From: Euptelea pleiosperma
Taxonomy: Eukaryota; Streptophyta; Magnoliopsida; Ranunculales; Eupteleaceae
Direction: 5' to 3'
Length of the DNA: 64,000 nt
NCBI GenBank assembly: GCA_035048495.1
Contig: CM068546.1
Span: 12,096,435-12,160,434, forward strand
Numbering within the stretch: the first letter of the stretch is position 1; every line of letters begins with the position of its first letter. The notes beneath the pieces are model-generated. The model ran no database searches, was not told the DNA's origin, and was given only the letters and a program-made list of their open reading frames with translations. This document shows positions 11,876-22,629 of this stretch, piece by piece. The position numbers and the translations under genes are program-made.

Positions 11876-12373
11876 CCACCCGCATGAAAGAAAATCAGAA
11901 ACAAAATTGAGGGTATAATTGGAAATATCATGCATAGGTAAATGTCTACTTTGGACTTATAAAAAAATGTTTACTTTGGACTTAAACCTTTACTTGGTGT
12001 AAGTCTATCGGATTTACTAGTCGTTTAAACATGATGTCTTGAAATACCCAACTTTGTAATGTAAACCAAGACAAATGATTGCACACACATCTTCTCCAAT
12101 CCATTGTCGAGCTCTTACGGTTTCTCTTTTTGGCCATGAGCTAATCCCAATATTTCATGAGCGTTCTAGAGAATCAACTTAAATTCTCATAGGAAGCGGC
12201 CTCAATTCCAGACTCATATAGGGGATCTATCAAGGATACCTTGGTGCTCGTCACTTGATATCCAAGCTATAGATTTATTAAGAGTTTAAACACTCAACCT
12301 TTTTATTACAACCTAAATTCTCACAAGAAGCAGCCTCACTTCCAGACTCATATAGGTGAATCTATTAAGGATG

Positions 12374-14480
12374 CCGATGCAGGACACACGTGATGGCCTA
12401 AGATCTAAAGTTGAGATTAACAAAAGATTATTAAGAATAATGAAATAACAAACTTCCATGCTAATCACATGCAAACATTCAGATTTCAAGCCAATAAATT
12501 TTACTAAGGTTAGGCCTTCACACAATCCCACAATGCTAGATCTGTTGCTTTAACGACAAGGATCTAATGGAAGATGGAACTTCCAACTAGCTTAGGGCCA
12601 ATCCATATGTTTCTTGTAGGTAATCTTGAGGCCTATTCTAGGACTTTAAGGAAGATCCAAGGCCTAAAGCTGAGATTAACAAAAGATTATTAAGAATAAT
12701 GAAATAACAAACTTCCATGCTAATCACATGCAAACATTCAGATTTCAAGCCAATAAATTTTACTAACGTTAGGCCTTCACACAATCCCACAATGCTAGAT
12801 CTGTTGCTTTAACGACAAGGATCTAATGGAAGATGGAACTTCCAACTAGCTTAGGGCCAATCCATATGTTTCTTGTAGGTAATCTTGAGGCCTATTCTAG
12901 GACTTTAAGGAAGATCCAAGGCCTAAAGCTGAGATTAACAAAAGATTATTAAGAATAATGAAATAACAAACTTCCATGCTAATCACATGCAAACATTCAG
13001 ATTTCAAGCCAATAAATTTTACTAACGTTAGGCCTTCACACAATCCCACAATGCTAGATCCGTTGCTTTAACGACGAGGATCTAATGGAAGATGGAACTT
13101 CCAACTAGCTTAGGGCCAATCCATATGTTTCTTGTAGGTAATCTTGAGGCCTATTCTAGGACTTTAAGGAAGATCCAAGGCCTAAAGCTGAGATTAACAA
13201 AAGATTATTAAGAATAATGAAATAACAAACTTCCATGCTAATCACATGCAAACATTCAGATTTCAAGCCAATAAATTTTACTAACGTTAGGCCTTCACAC
13301 AATCCCACAATGCTAAATCCGTTGCTTTAACGACGAGGATCTAATGGAAGATGGGGGCCAATCCATACGTTCCTTGTAGGTAATCTTGAGGCCTATTCTA
13401 GGACTTTAAGGAAGATCCAAGGCTCAAATCAGTGTGCAAAGCATGCAAAGGGGGACATGGATCATGAAGGGATCTCGATCGCATTAAAATCAATTCCCAG
13501 CAGTTATTAAGCATGTTTACCACAAAAATAATAGAAGTTTAAGGTTCGTGGTGGTTCGGTTGGGCTCTTAGGCTAGGGTTTTGGGTTGGTTTAGTGTTAT
13601 GGGTGAAGGGTAAGGGTGTACGGGCAATCAGCCAGCAGCATAGAGTCATAGAGTGGCTGGGGTTTCAGTTTAAGGTGGGAACGTGGCTGCATGAGGGCTG
13701 ATATGAGCTTCGGACATCATGGGACAGCATATAGAGGTGATGGTTGAGGGATTAGGGTTTAGAGAAGGTGGCGACTGCAGATTAGGGGTTAAAGGAGGTG
13801 ATGGTTACTTGGTTTTGGGACCTTTGGAGCTGGTGGCTATAGATTCTGGCTTTTCGGGTTCAAGGAAAACCATCATAGATGGTTCGGTTTAGGTTTTTTG
13901 CAGGGTATGGCATCAAGCTTCAAAATCAATCAAAGATGAGTTCTCTTGACTCGGTTTCAGCAGATTTTAGTGTTTGATTGCAAAATCTAAAGATCCATAG
14001 AGAAATGAGAGAAGATTGAGAAAAAAATACCTTGAACACTTGTGGGACACTGTAGCATGAGTAGTGTCGTGAACAGTGTCGGTGAATAGTAGAGAGAAGA
14101 AAAAAGATTCAAGATACCTAGAAAACTTGTGGGAATCACTCCCTTGGCTTCTCGCCAAACCCATCAATGGGAAATCAACCCAAAAGGTTTATAATCTTCA
14201 TTCATCTTCATCATTAAAATTCAATAAATGAGAGCTTAATAAGTATTTAAAGCAAAGAAAAAAAACCTAATCTAATTTCTACCCTTGGATTACATCAAGG
14301 GTCGAAATTTATCTAACTTAAAGTGTTTAAGACAAAATACCATAAAATAACAACTTAAATGAGAAAATTACAGAATCTGTCTTAAGAGTAGGATGCTCCA
14401 CTTATTTGAGCAATCTAATGGGGACGTCTTTTAAGGATGATGGGCCTAAGCCCAAGTCTGGCTTCGTTGTCCGCATCAGA
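12374..14480. mobile_element. 2.1-kb non-autonomous insertion carrying a tandem repeat
   Basis: The flanking Copia sequence is continuous if this block is removed: the left flank ends in CTATTAAGGATGCC and the right flank resumes TTGGTGCCCCTCACTTGATA. A partial duplication of the uninterrupted site at 12220-12265 (CTATCAAGGATACC then TTGGTGCTCGTCACTTGATA) shows the empty arrangement. The ends are GATGCAGGACA on the left and, on the minus strand, GATGCGGACA on the right, a short inverted terminal similarity. Flanking GATGCC/GATGGC may be an imperfect target duplication. No coding region is recognisable. The class is uncertain. Confidence 0.55.
12402..13426. repeat. 259-bp tandem repeat, four copies
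   Basis: The word CAAAAGATTATTAAGAATAA starts at 12421, 12680, 12939 and 13198, an exact 259-bp period. Copies 1 and 2 share GATCTGTTG...GACAAGG while copies 3 and 4 share GATCCGTTG...GACGAGG. Copy 1 alone has AAGGTTAGG where the others have AACGTTAGG. The fourth copy lacks about 20 bp after GAAGATGG. The near identity points to recent amplification by unequal exchange. No open reading frame spans the unit. Confidence 0.95.
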
Positions 14481-14783
14481 TGGCTTGGTGCCCCTCACTT
14501 GATATCCAAGCTATAGATTCATTAAGATTTTTTACACTCAACCTTTTTGTTTTGTAGGTAAACTATTTACACTATAGAGATGGGAAGGAAACTTGTCTCC
14601 AATTTAATGCTTCTTACTAATCACTCCAAACAAGTTTTCCCATTGAACCTTAATCTTGAGATATCCAGTCACATAGGTTGAGTTTCTATGAAGGTGATTT
14701 GTTCACTTGCAATCTTTAACCTCATCCCCCCCTTGATATCATATAAACTCTCTAGTAAGGCCTTTTTTCAATGGACCGTTAAG

Positions 14784-15038
14784 TTATCTTTTGATTTCAC
14801 GAAACCAATGGTAATGATTCCTAAAGTGTAGTTGTTTCACATAATTATACCTCCGACAAATGTGTCTGGATTTTCTTTTGTATGAGTTGTTTCTAGTCTT
14901 TGTTATGACAGCTTGGCAGTCATAATGAATGACAATGGCATACACTGGCTTAAGGCATAGTGGACTATCAACCAAAACGTTCTTTTGCCATTTGGCTTCT
15001 TCTCCAACTTTGTCTGAAGTTATAAATTTCGATTCCAT
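14784..15038 (-). pseudogene. Copia RNase H remnant
   Basis: An open minus-strand stretch begins MESKFITSDKVGEEAKW and continues through IHYDCQAVI and KSRHICRRYN. These correspond to the Copia RNase H segment that starts at the E-[FY]-x-A motif and includes the D-[NS]-Q-[AS] motif and the KSRHI signature. The catalytic-region Asp before CQA is kept. It is the most 3' coding remnant of the large Copia element. Confidence 0.75.
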
Positions 15039-15503
15039 TATGGATCAAGCTATACAAGTCTGCTTGGTAGATTTCCATGAAGCTACAACACCTCCTAGAG
15101 TGAATATATAAATACTCGTGGATTTGGAATCCTTAGAATCTGAGATTCAGTTAGTATTGTTATACTCTTCAAGTACAGTAGGATATCTCACATACTTATA
15201 CTGTATATTATATTTCAAATATTTTAACACCCGAATAAAAGCCTCCTAGTGATCATGTCCTAGGTTGTTGGTGTATCCACTTGTCCTACTCAGCGTAAGC
15301 TATATTTGATTTAGTACAGTTTATTATGTATATTAAACTTTTTATCATTCCGAAGTATTCTAGTTGAGATACACCATCTCTTTTGTTTTTCTTTAAAATA
15401 CAGTTTATGTCAAAAAGTATTCTTACAGTTTCATGAGTTGGCTCTAATTAAATTTCTTTAATACTTTCTCTATGTAGTGACTTTGGGATAAGGTAATCCC
15501 ATT

Positions 15504-15880
15504 TTAGTTTTTTATTATTTTCGCTCCTAGAATTACGTTAGCTTGACTTAAGTCTTTCACGTAAAATTTCTTGGTCATCATATTCTTAATGGATTTTATT
15601 GTATCAATGTTTGTTCCCATTGTTAACATGTCATCCACATATAGACAAACTATTACATAAGGGCCTCCATTACTCTGTGTGCACACATTTATCTAACTCA
15701 TTTATTTTAAAGCTATTAGTGATCATTATATGATCAAATTTTTATGTCATTGTTTCAGCGTTTGTTTTAATCCATGTAGAGATTTAGTTAGCCTATAGAC
15801 TTTGTGTTCTAAGCCTTCAAGTTAGTCTATATAATCTTTTAACTCCATTTAGAAAAGTCGTTTTTAGAGCCATTTTATAA
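15504..15880 (-). pseudogene. Copia reverse transcriptase, C-terminal half, cut by the hAT
   Basis: Minus-strand reading from 15880 gives a KTTFLNG segment, a decayed YRLTKSLHGLKQ-like stretch, then the YVDDM catalytic box at about 15615-15630, followed by KFYVKDL and NVILGAKI typical of Copia RT. Frame changes and stops separate the pieces. The hAT element begins at 15889, immediately upstream on this strand, and the missing N-terminal part of the domain lies at 22630-22990 on the far side of it. Confidence 0.8.
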
Positions 15881-15888
15881 ATGGCTTC
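15881..15888. repeat. left target-site duplication of the hAT (ATGGCTTC)
   Basis: ATGGCTTC here is repeated exactly at 22611-22618, directly outside the two hAT termini. Eight base pairs is the expected length for hAT transposition. Taking one copy away closes the Copia RT reading frame across the site, which independently confirms the insertion point. Confidence 0.95.
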
Positions 15889-16080
15889 CATGGTTCAAAG
15901 TATCGGACGAAACCGATACGTATCGCCCGAAACGTATCGGTTTCGGTCAAGGACGGGGCAAAATACTATGACGTATCACGAATCACATGGTTTCGGTACA
16001 GTTTCGGTACTTATCGTTGGTTTCGGGCGTAGTTTCGCCTGTACCGAAAGTATCGGCCGAAACGTAACGGTATGAAATGG
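15889..16080. promoter_or_regulatory. left subterminal motif array of the hAT
   Basis: Dense repetition of ACCGATACG, CGAAACG, GTTTCGG and TATCGG on both strands over about 190 nt. By analogy with Ac and other hAT elements, such subterminal repeats are the transposase binding sites (inference). The array has a counterpart at 22490-22610, where GATACCGAACGATAC and CCGAAACGATACC occur. Confidence 0.7.
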
Positions 16081-16199
16081 GAATAAACGATCCCATCTCA
16101 GTGCTTTTCAGCATGGTTGTCGCAGAAAACCAATAATTCACGCACGGGCAGCACGGCCATAATTCACGGGCAATAATTCACCCAAATCAAAGAAAAAAA

Positions 16200-16366
16200 G
16201 CATAAATAGGGTCATAGGGGGGAGGATGAGAGAGAGAAAGACCGACTGAGAGAGAGAGAGGAGAGGGTACCCCTGTTGTGCGGCTTGTGCCTCCAAGGTG
16301 CCTCGCGCCATCTCGCCTCACTGCGCCGCCGTGCCTCGCCTCCAGCCTTGCCGCCTTGACTCAACG
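16200..16366 (+). promoter_or_regulatory. putative 5' leader exon of the hAT transposase gene
   Basis: A GA-rich tract is followed by an unusually GC-rich stretch (GCCTCGCGCC, TGCGCCGCCG) ending in CAACG|GTAAGTGG, a strong 5' splice-site match at 16367. A T tract follows directly. The next coding exon starts at 18883, shortly after a TTAAATAG acceptor-like sequence. I infer a non-coding leader exon and a leader intron of about 2.5 kb; no transcript evidence is available. Confidence 0.4.
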
Positions 16367-16639
16367 GTAAGTGGTTTTTTTTTTTTTTTTCTTTGTGTAA
16401 CAGTGAGAGAGGCGGCCTCTTTCTGTTTTCCCATTTTGAGTTAAAACCCTAAGAGAAAGGTTGTGAGAAGGGTTATGGTGTAGCATGATGTACCTAAGGT
16501 GGGTGAGTGAGTCTATATTTGCCACTCACTGCTGCCATCTGGGCTCACTGGCCACATGGATGTTTAGCTGTTTGTTTTAGTACAAAAAATGCATGTTGAA
16601 TCCAACGGCTAAAAAGCCTTCAATTAGTTGGAATTAGCA

Positions 16640-17240
16640 TTCTAATAACATGGTTTTTTACCGTTGATTTTGAGATTTTTTTTAAGATGCTAAAATATAA
16701 CAATTATAAATGATCGATCAAGCTGATCTTTGGTATGTAGGTCCACCAAGAGGTGGTTCAAACATCCGTAAGGTCAGTAGGCCATAAACTAAGCTCCAAA
16801 TGGCATTTTTGGGAGGGAGAAACTTCAAAATTTGAAGGTCTTGGAGACAAAACATACTGATTTTTTTGTATGAGCCCAAATTTCATGTCTCCAGGAAACT
16901 TCAAAGTTTGAGTAAAACTTTTATGACAGGGTATAATATGTGTCATGTGGCACTCTTAGACGACTCTGACCATATGGATGCTTTTCCAATCCCTAGGTGG
17001 GCCTACAAACAAAAAAACAGCTTGATTAGTGATTTCAAACTTTTGAATCTTTGTACATCAAATAATGGTCAATAATGCTAAAATTTCCACGGTTAAAATC
17101 AACCCATGAAGATAACTCCAATCCAACGTCTAGAAATCACTAATAGGGCTGATTTTTGGTTTGTAGTTCCACCTAGGGATTGGACAAACATCCATATGGT
17201 CGGAGTCCTCTAAGAGTGTGCCATGTGGCTTATATTATGC
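16640..17240. repeat. foldback MITE-like repeats in the hAT leader intron
   Basis: Blocks with the words AAGCTGATCTTTGG / GTCCACCAAG / AAACATCCGTA (about 16715-16775) recur inverted at 16970-17030 and again direct at 17145-17205. Each has the pattern TGATTTTTGGTTTGT...CCAC...GG..AAACATCC. The same family appears at 17532-18290 and at 50375-50480. Individual element ends are not resolvable because copies are nested and diverged. Confidence 0.5.
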
Positions 17241-17318
17241 CCTGTCGTTGGCCTTCATGATATGGCCCTGTCATCAAAGTTTCTCTTTGAAGTCCCCCTC
17301 CACAATGCCGGACACATC

Positions 17319-17505
17319 TAGTATGCAACTGTTTACATACTTAAAAGTATGCAAACATTGTATCCACCATTAAATGCTCCTTGAAAAACATGTTTTTAAT
17401 TTAAAAAATATTTTTTAAAAAAACATTGAAATAACACAATTTTCAAGGGACATCCAACCGTACTGACAATGTTTACATACTTTTGAGTCTGTAAACAGTT
17501 GCATG
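17319..17505. repeat. foldback MITE, about 190 bp
   Basis: The left arm, CTAGTATGCAACTGTTTACA onward, is matched on the minus strand from the right end by CTAGCATGCAACTGTTTACA onward, and the match continues through AAAAGTATG and AAACATTGT. Arms are about 45 nt with few mismatches. Part of the same sequence recurs at 18300-18370. No target duplication was identified. Confidence 0.65.
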
Positions 17506-17531
17506 CTAGATTTGTCCCACAATGCCACGTC

Positions 17532-18290
17532 TAAGTACTCTTTATGGAGTAAAACTTGTGTCAAGATATTTTGATGGAAGCCAGTCACAGCACTCAATAC
17601 GAGCCACGTGGCACATGATCAGAGGACGATGACCGTATGGATGTTTGGCCAGTCCCTCGGTAGACTGGCACACAAACAATCAGCCCGATTAGAGATTTCT
17701 AGCCGATTCGATTGAAGTTATTTTCATGGGCTAATTTTAACGGTAGGAATTTGAGCATTATTTGGATGCAAAATCTAAAGGTTGTAAATCACGAATCAGG
17801 CTGATTTTTGGTTTGTACGTCCACCAAGGGACTGGCCAAACATCAATACGGTCATTACCCTCTGATCATGTTCCACGTGGCTCTTATTGAGTGCTGTGAC
17901 CGGCTTCCGTCACAACATCTTGTGACACAAGTTTTACTCCTCTTTATTAGAGGACGATGACCGTATGGATGTTTGGCCAGTCCCTCGGTAGACCGGCACA
18001 CAAACAATCAGCCCGATCAATGATTTCTAACCGATTCGAATGAAGTTATTTTCATGGGCTAATTTTAACGGTAGGAATTTGAGCATTATTTGGATGCAAA
18101 ATCTGAAGGTTGTGAATCACGAATCAGGCTGATTTTTGGTTTGTACGTCCACCAAGGGACTAGCCAAACATCAATACGGTCATTACCCTCTGATTGTGTT
18201 CCACGTGGCTCTTATTGAGTGGTGTGACCGGCTTCCGTCACAACATCTTGTGACACAAGTTTTACTCCTCTTTATGGCTCGTATTGAGTG
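17532..18290. repeat. long palindrome with partial tandem duplication (328-bp period)
   Basis: From 17532 to 17948 the sequence is one large inverted repeat with arms of about 190 nt: TACTCTTTATGGAGTAAAAC on the left is mirrored by TTTTACTCCTCTTTAT on the right, and the internal words GAGCCACGTGG, GACCGTATGGATGTTTGGCC and AATCAGCC match in inverted order. AGAGGACGAT begins at 17621 and again at 17949, so the palindrome is followed by a 328-bp direct duplicate of most of itself. It lies within the hAT leader intron. Confidence 0.85.
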
Positions 18291-18882
18291 CTGTGACGGA
18301 ATCCATCTAGTATACAACTGTATGCAAACAGTGTATCCATCTTTGAATGCTCCTTGACACTGTTTGCAGACTTAAATAGATTTGTCCGCTGTGACCATTA
18401 GATTTTAACACTTTTTAGCACTTATTAATACGTTCTTATAGCCGTTGAATGCAACCATTTTTTGAGTACTAAAACCAACGGCTAAAAATCATTAAACAAG
18501 CTGATTTTTTGTATGAATGGTGATTTTTAGCCGTTAGATTTAACACTATCATTTATTTTACTTGATTTTGATCAACTAGCTAGAATTAAATTCATTAAAA
18601 CAGTATTCGATGCAAGCATGCACCTTGGTACATAATTAGGAATCAATGCTACATTGCTACCTGCTCCAAGATTTATTAGGAATCAATGCCACCTGTTTGA
18701 TGATACGTGCATACGTGCTGCCTATAAATATGTTATGCATTTGTTGACATTGTTGTGGCATGTTGTTATTTTGTGTGCTATCTAAATGTAACATGTAATA
18801 GGTCGTTTTGAAAAAACAATATTAATTTAAAATGTATAATAATAAGTTTTTGAATTAACATGGTTAAATAGGGGCACGAGAT

Positions 18883-21800
18883 ATGCCTAGGACACGAGAT
18901 ATCGCTTGGGATCATTGCGCACCAATTGGAACAAATAAACGACATGTAAAATGCATATATTGTCAAAAGAAAGTGCACGGTGGAGTCACAAGAATGAAAG
19001 AACATTTGACTGGAAAACCCGGTGAAGTTACTTCATGTCCCTCGGTACCTAGAACGGTTGCCGAGACAGTGAAGAAGTACGTGTTAGCAGCACAAAAGGC
19101 AAAGGCTGCTCAGAAGAAAAGGAATGAGGAGATATGTGCAAGTTTAAACGACCCAGATGTAGGAGGCAGTGGGACAGAATCAGATGATGATACTCAATCT
19201 GATGAAAATATGTCTCGGCGTGAGAAGCAAGAATTCATACTAGCACAACGTAGTAGCAGACAAACACATTTGTTTGAGGAACAGAGGAGACATTCAGTGT
19301 CTGGGCCTCCGAGTCAAGGTATGGGAGGGTCTTCTTTCCTTGCTGGGGCTGGAACCTCATCTGCTAAAGGAGGATTCCGCCGCACTTTTAGTGTTCGAGA
19401 AGCTGAAGAGGATATAAGCAGGGCACATAAGGAGAAGGAGAGTGCAGCTGCTCATAGCAGGGGACTAGATTCATTTTTATATAGATCAAAGTCTGTTACA
19501 CAAAAAATTGAAGGAAGTTTGGGGTGGGAAGAAGCTTATGGGTAAGGTGGGAAGAGTCATCACAAAATGGTTTGTATTTAATTCCATTCCCTTCAATGCG
19601 GCGAAGAGCCCATATTATCAGACGATGATCGACACTATTGCAGAGGCAGGGCCTGGAATTAGAGGACCCACTCCTTTTCAAATTAGTGGAAAATATTTAA
19701 ATGAAGAGGTATCTGAGCTGCAAGACTACATCGATACATTGAAGGTGAAGTGGGGCGTGCATGGTTGCACCATTATGTGCGATGGATGGTCTTCGAAGAC
19801 CAGAAAATCGATTATAAATTTTATGGTGTACTGTGATCGAAATATGATTTTTCATAAATCGGTCGACACGTCTACTAGGGACAAGACGTCCGAGTATTTG
19901 TTTGAGTTAATGGATGCTGTGGTAGAGGAGGTTGGTGAGCAAAATGTTATCCAAATCATCACTGACAATGCGCAAAATTTCAAAGCTGCAGGGAAATTGT
20001 TGATGAGGAAAAAGAAACATTTGTTTTGGTCCCCATGTGCAGCTCATTGCATTGACCTCATGTTAGAGGAGATTGGGAAGACGAAGTCGATCTCTTCGAC
20101 GATTAAGAAAGCAAGGAAGATCACAGGCTTCATCTATAATAGTGCAAAGGCTGTCAATTTGATGAAGCAATATACTCAAGATAGGGACCTATTGAGACCC
20201 GGCATCACACGATTTGCGACTGAGTTTATCGCATTACAGAGTCTCATGCGTCATCAGGTTCCACTATGTAATCTCTTCTTATCGGAGGAATGGAAGGCTT
20301 TTATAGCAGGGTATAGGAGGGACAGAGAAAAGAAAGAACTTGCAGATACAGTGTCTAATTATGTATTGACGTCAGAGTTTTGGACGAAGGCGGAAAAAAC
20401 ATGTAGAGCATTTGAGCCTCTTGTCAAAGTGTTAAAGTTGGTAGATCAAGATAAAAAACCAACTTTAGGCTTTATATACGAGGCAATGGATAGAGCAAAG
20501 TTGGCAATCCAAGCCGGATGTCGCCATTACAAGAAGTATTGGGACATCATTGATAAGAGATGGGAAGGCCAGCTACATCATCCTCTGCATGCAGCAGGTA
20601 AATTATTTTTTATGTAGATTATACGTTCTTAAATTATTATTTTATTACTTGATAGTGTATATTTTAATTCTTCACCTTTTATGTGAAAATAGCATACTTC
20701 TTGAACCCTGCCTTCCAATACAACAACATTTCAAATCACGAAGAGATAGAAGAAGGTCTACATGAAGTGATTAAGAGATTAGAGCCATTAATGGATAAAC
20801 AAGGGCAAGCAATAAACGAAGTATGTATCCATGTTTTGTATAATGTTAAAAGATATATGGTGATAATATGCTTTTAACTTTTTTTATACACTTGAATGTA
20901 GATAAAATTATTTGCAGAGGCAAGAGGAAAATTTGGCGAAGCCCTTACAAAGCATCAGCGCAAATCTGATATGCCTGGTATGTGCACAATGCAATTGTGC
21001 AATAGTATCATCTTATTACTAAAAACTAATGCAGCTTACTCTTAATTTGTAGGCGAGTGGTGGTCAAATTATGGGTCATCTGCACCACATTTAAAATCAA
21101 TTGCAGTCAAGATTTTGAGTCAAACATGCTCTCATCAGGTTGTGAGAGGAATTGGAGCATATTTGCTCTTATCCATACGAGGGCTCATAATCGTTTATCG
21201 ATGAAGCGATTAGAGCAATTAGTGTATGTGCACTACAATATGAGGCTGCGAGTTCGTAATTTAATGGATAAGAGGGAAAATGACGATTTTTATAATCCCA
21301 TTGATTTGGATTATATCTTTGAAGCGGATGACGTCTTAGACCCTTGGATGCGTGAGAAGGACACGCCTACACTGGACACTGAAGATTTATCGTGGTTAGA
21401 TGAACCGCTTAATAGAGGAGATGATCCCGATCATGGTGGTAGTGATGATGGTGGGAGTGATGATGGTGGGAGTGATGATGGTGCTGGTGCTGGTGCTGGT
21501 ATTGCTTATGGCAGGAGTGTTGGTGGGAGTGCTAGTGGGAGTGGGGGTGCTGGAGGTGGTGATGGAGGGACTCAGGAGGAGGGTCGGCTTGGGGATACAC
21601 ACCCTGCTGATGATTTCATTACCACGCAAGACTCTAATCACGGCATTAGAGAACGGCGTAGGAGATTGGCGATGTTAACTACATATCCGAGTGATGATGA
21701 GCCGGATACCCAATATCGACATGGATATGGAGATGTTGACTTGGGTGAGCAGGTGCAACAGATGTCATTTGATGATCATCCGAGTTGGAATACTCACAGG

Positions 21801-22130
21801 CGAGGTTTTGGAAATTATCCGAGTCACATTCCTCATGGATATGATCAGCCTCCTTATGGATATGCTCAGCCTCCACCATACGGATATGACGATCAGCCTC
21901 AGCCTTTTTCTTATGATCAGAGGGGAGAGTCCAGTTCCAATCAGAGTCAGACTCCTTATGGATATCCTCAACCTCCACCATACGGATATTACGATCAGCC
22001 TCAGCCTTTTTCTTATGATCAGGGGGGAGAGTCCAGTTCCAATCAGAGTCAGACTCGTACAAATGACTATGACTCATCTGCAGAGCAATATGGCTTATTC
22101 TACCCATACCATTACCAATATGGGCAGTAG
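18883..22130 (+). CDS. hAT-superfamily transposase (BED finger, DUF659, hATC), two apparent frameshifts
   Basis: My exon reading is 18883-20597, 20693-20820, 20902-20977 and 21053-22130, with GT-AG junctions that keep the frame. Exon 1 encodes an N-terminal BED zinc finger (KCIYCQKKVHGG, then a KEHL helix and a downstream Cys), an acidic and Ser-rich linker, and a DUF659 / RNase H-like core with CDGWSS, TDNAQNF and SPCAAHCIDLML. The last exon carries the hATC dimerisation region (GCERNWS) and a low-complexity tail rich in Gly-Ser-Asp, then Tyr-Gly-Tyr-Pro-Gln with a roughly 32-residue unit repeated twice. The frame breaks by one base at a run of six A (19502-19507) and again near 21127-21136, just before GCERNWS. 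These could be inactivating mutations or sequencing errors; programmed shifting is unlikely. The enzyme would excise and insert the element by cut and paste. Confidence 0.85.
21420..21580 (+). repeat. GGT/GAT codon minisatellite in the transposase tail
   Basis: Near-perfect repetition of GGTGGGAGTGATGAT and GGTGCT words encodes a Gly-Ser-Asp then Gly-Ala tract. A second repeat lies at 21840-22050, where a roughly 32-codon unit encoding PPYGY, DQPQPFSYDQ and GESSSNQSQ is present twice. Such tracts grow and shrink by slippage and are probably disordered in the protein. Confidence 0.8.
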
Positions 22131-22489
22131 ATTGTATGCCATGAGACTTAGGATTGTGTTTGTGTGATTGTAAACTTGCTTTTCAACTTTGAATGATGAT
22201 TGCTTAGTTCAACTATTTAAGTGTGCGATTGTATGGCTTAGCCAATGGCCTTGATTTGTAGATAATGCATCGTAGACATGGTGACACTCAAATTAAACAT
22301 TATGTTATGATTATTTAATTATGTTATTTTGATCATAAATTAAACATTCGGTCCAACCCGATAACACTGTAAATCAATTATTTTGATCATAAATTAGTTG
22401 TTTAATATAATTTATTTAAAATTTTCTTGCATTTATAAGTTTCTTATTTTTTTTCTAATTTTCTAGCATTTTTTTAAAATTTTTTGAAG

Positions 22490-22610
22490 CCTCTAGAATT
22501 GGTTTCGTTTCGGTTTCACGAAGTTTCGTCCGATACCGAACGATACTTCCGATACGTTTCGTTATCGCCAATGAACGATACCGAAACGATACCGTGTACT
22601 TTGAACCATG
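22490..22610. promoter_or_regulatory. right subterminal motif array and terminus of the hAT
   Basis: Repeats of TTTCGTTTCGG, GATACCGAACGATAC and CCGAAACGATACC fill the last 120 nt before the terminal inverted repeat at 22597-22610. They are the right-hand counterpart of the array at 15889-16080 and likely transposase binding sites by analogy with other hAT elements. Confidence 0.7.
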
Positions 22611-22629
22611 ATGGCTTCTATGGCTAGAA

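Larger units (their letters stand above)
15889..22610 (+). mobile_element. hAT DNA transposon, 6.7 kb, with transposase gene
   Basis: The left end reads CATGGTTCAAAGTATCGG and the right end, on the minus strand, CATGGTTCAAAGTACACGG: terminal inverted repeats identical for 14 nt. Perfect 8-bp duplications ATGGCTTC flank it. About 190 nt inside the left end and 120 nt inside the right end are arrays of CGATACG, CGAAACG and CGGTTTCGG words, the subterminal repeats that hAT transposases bind. Inside lie a GC-rich leader (16260-16366), a long apparent leader intron packed with foldback repeats, and the transposase gene at 18883-22130. The termini look intact; the transposase has two apparent frameshifts. 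Confidence 0.93.

Noticed and set aside
12402..13426. CRISPR-like array
   Set aside because: The 259-bp units are continuous tandem repeats without spacers, and the DNA is eukaryotic.
21396..22167. Several long overlapping frames opposite the hAT transposase tail
   Set aside because: Products of the repetitive GGT/GAT and YGYPQ coding sequence read in other frames.
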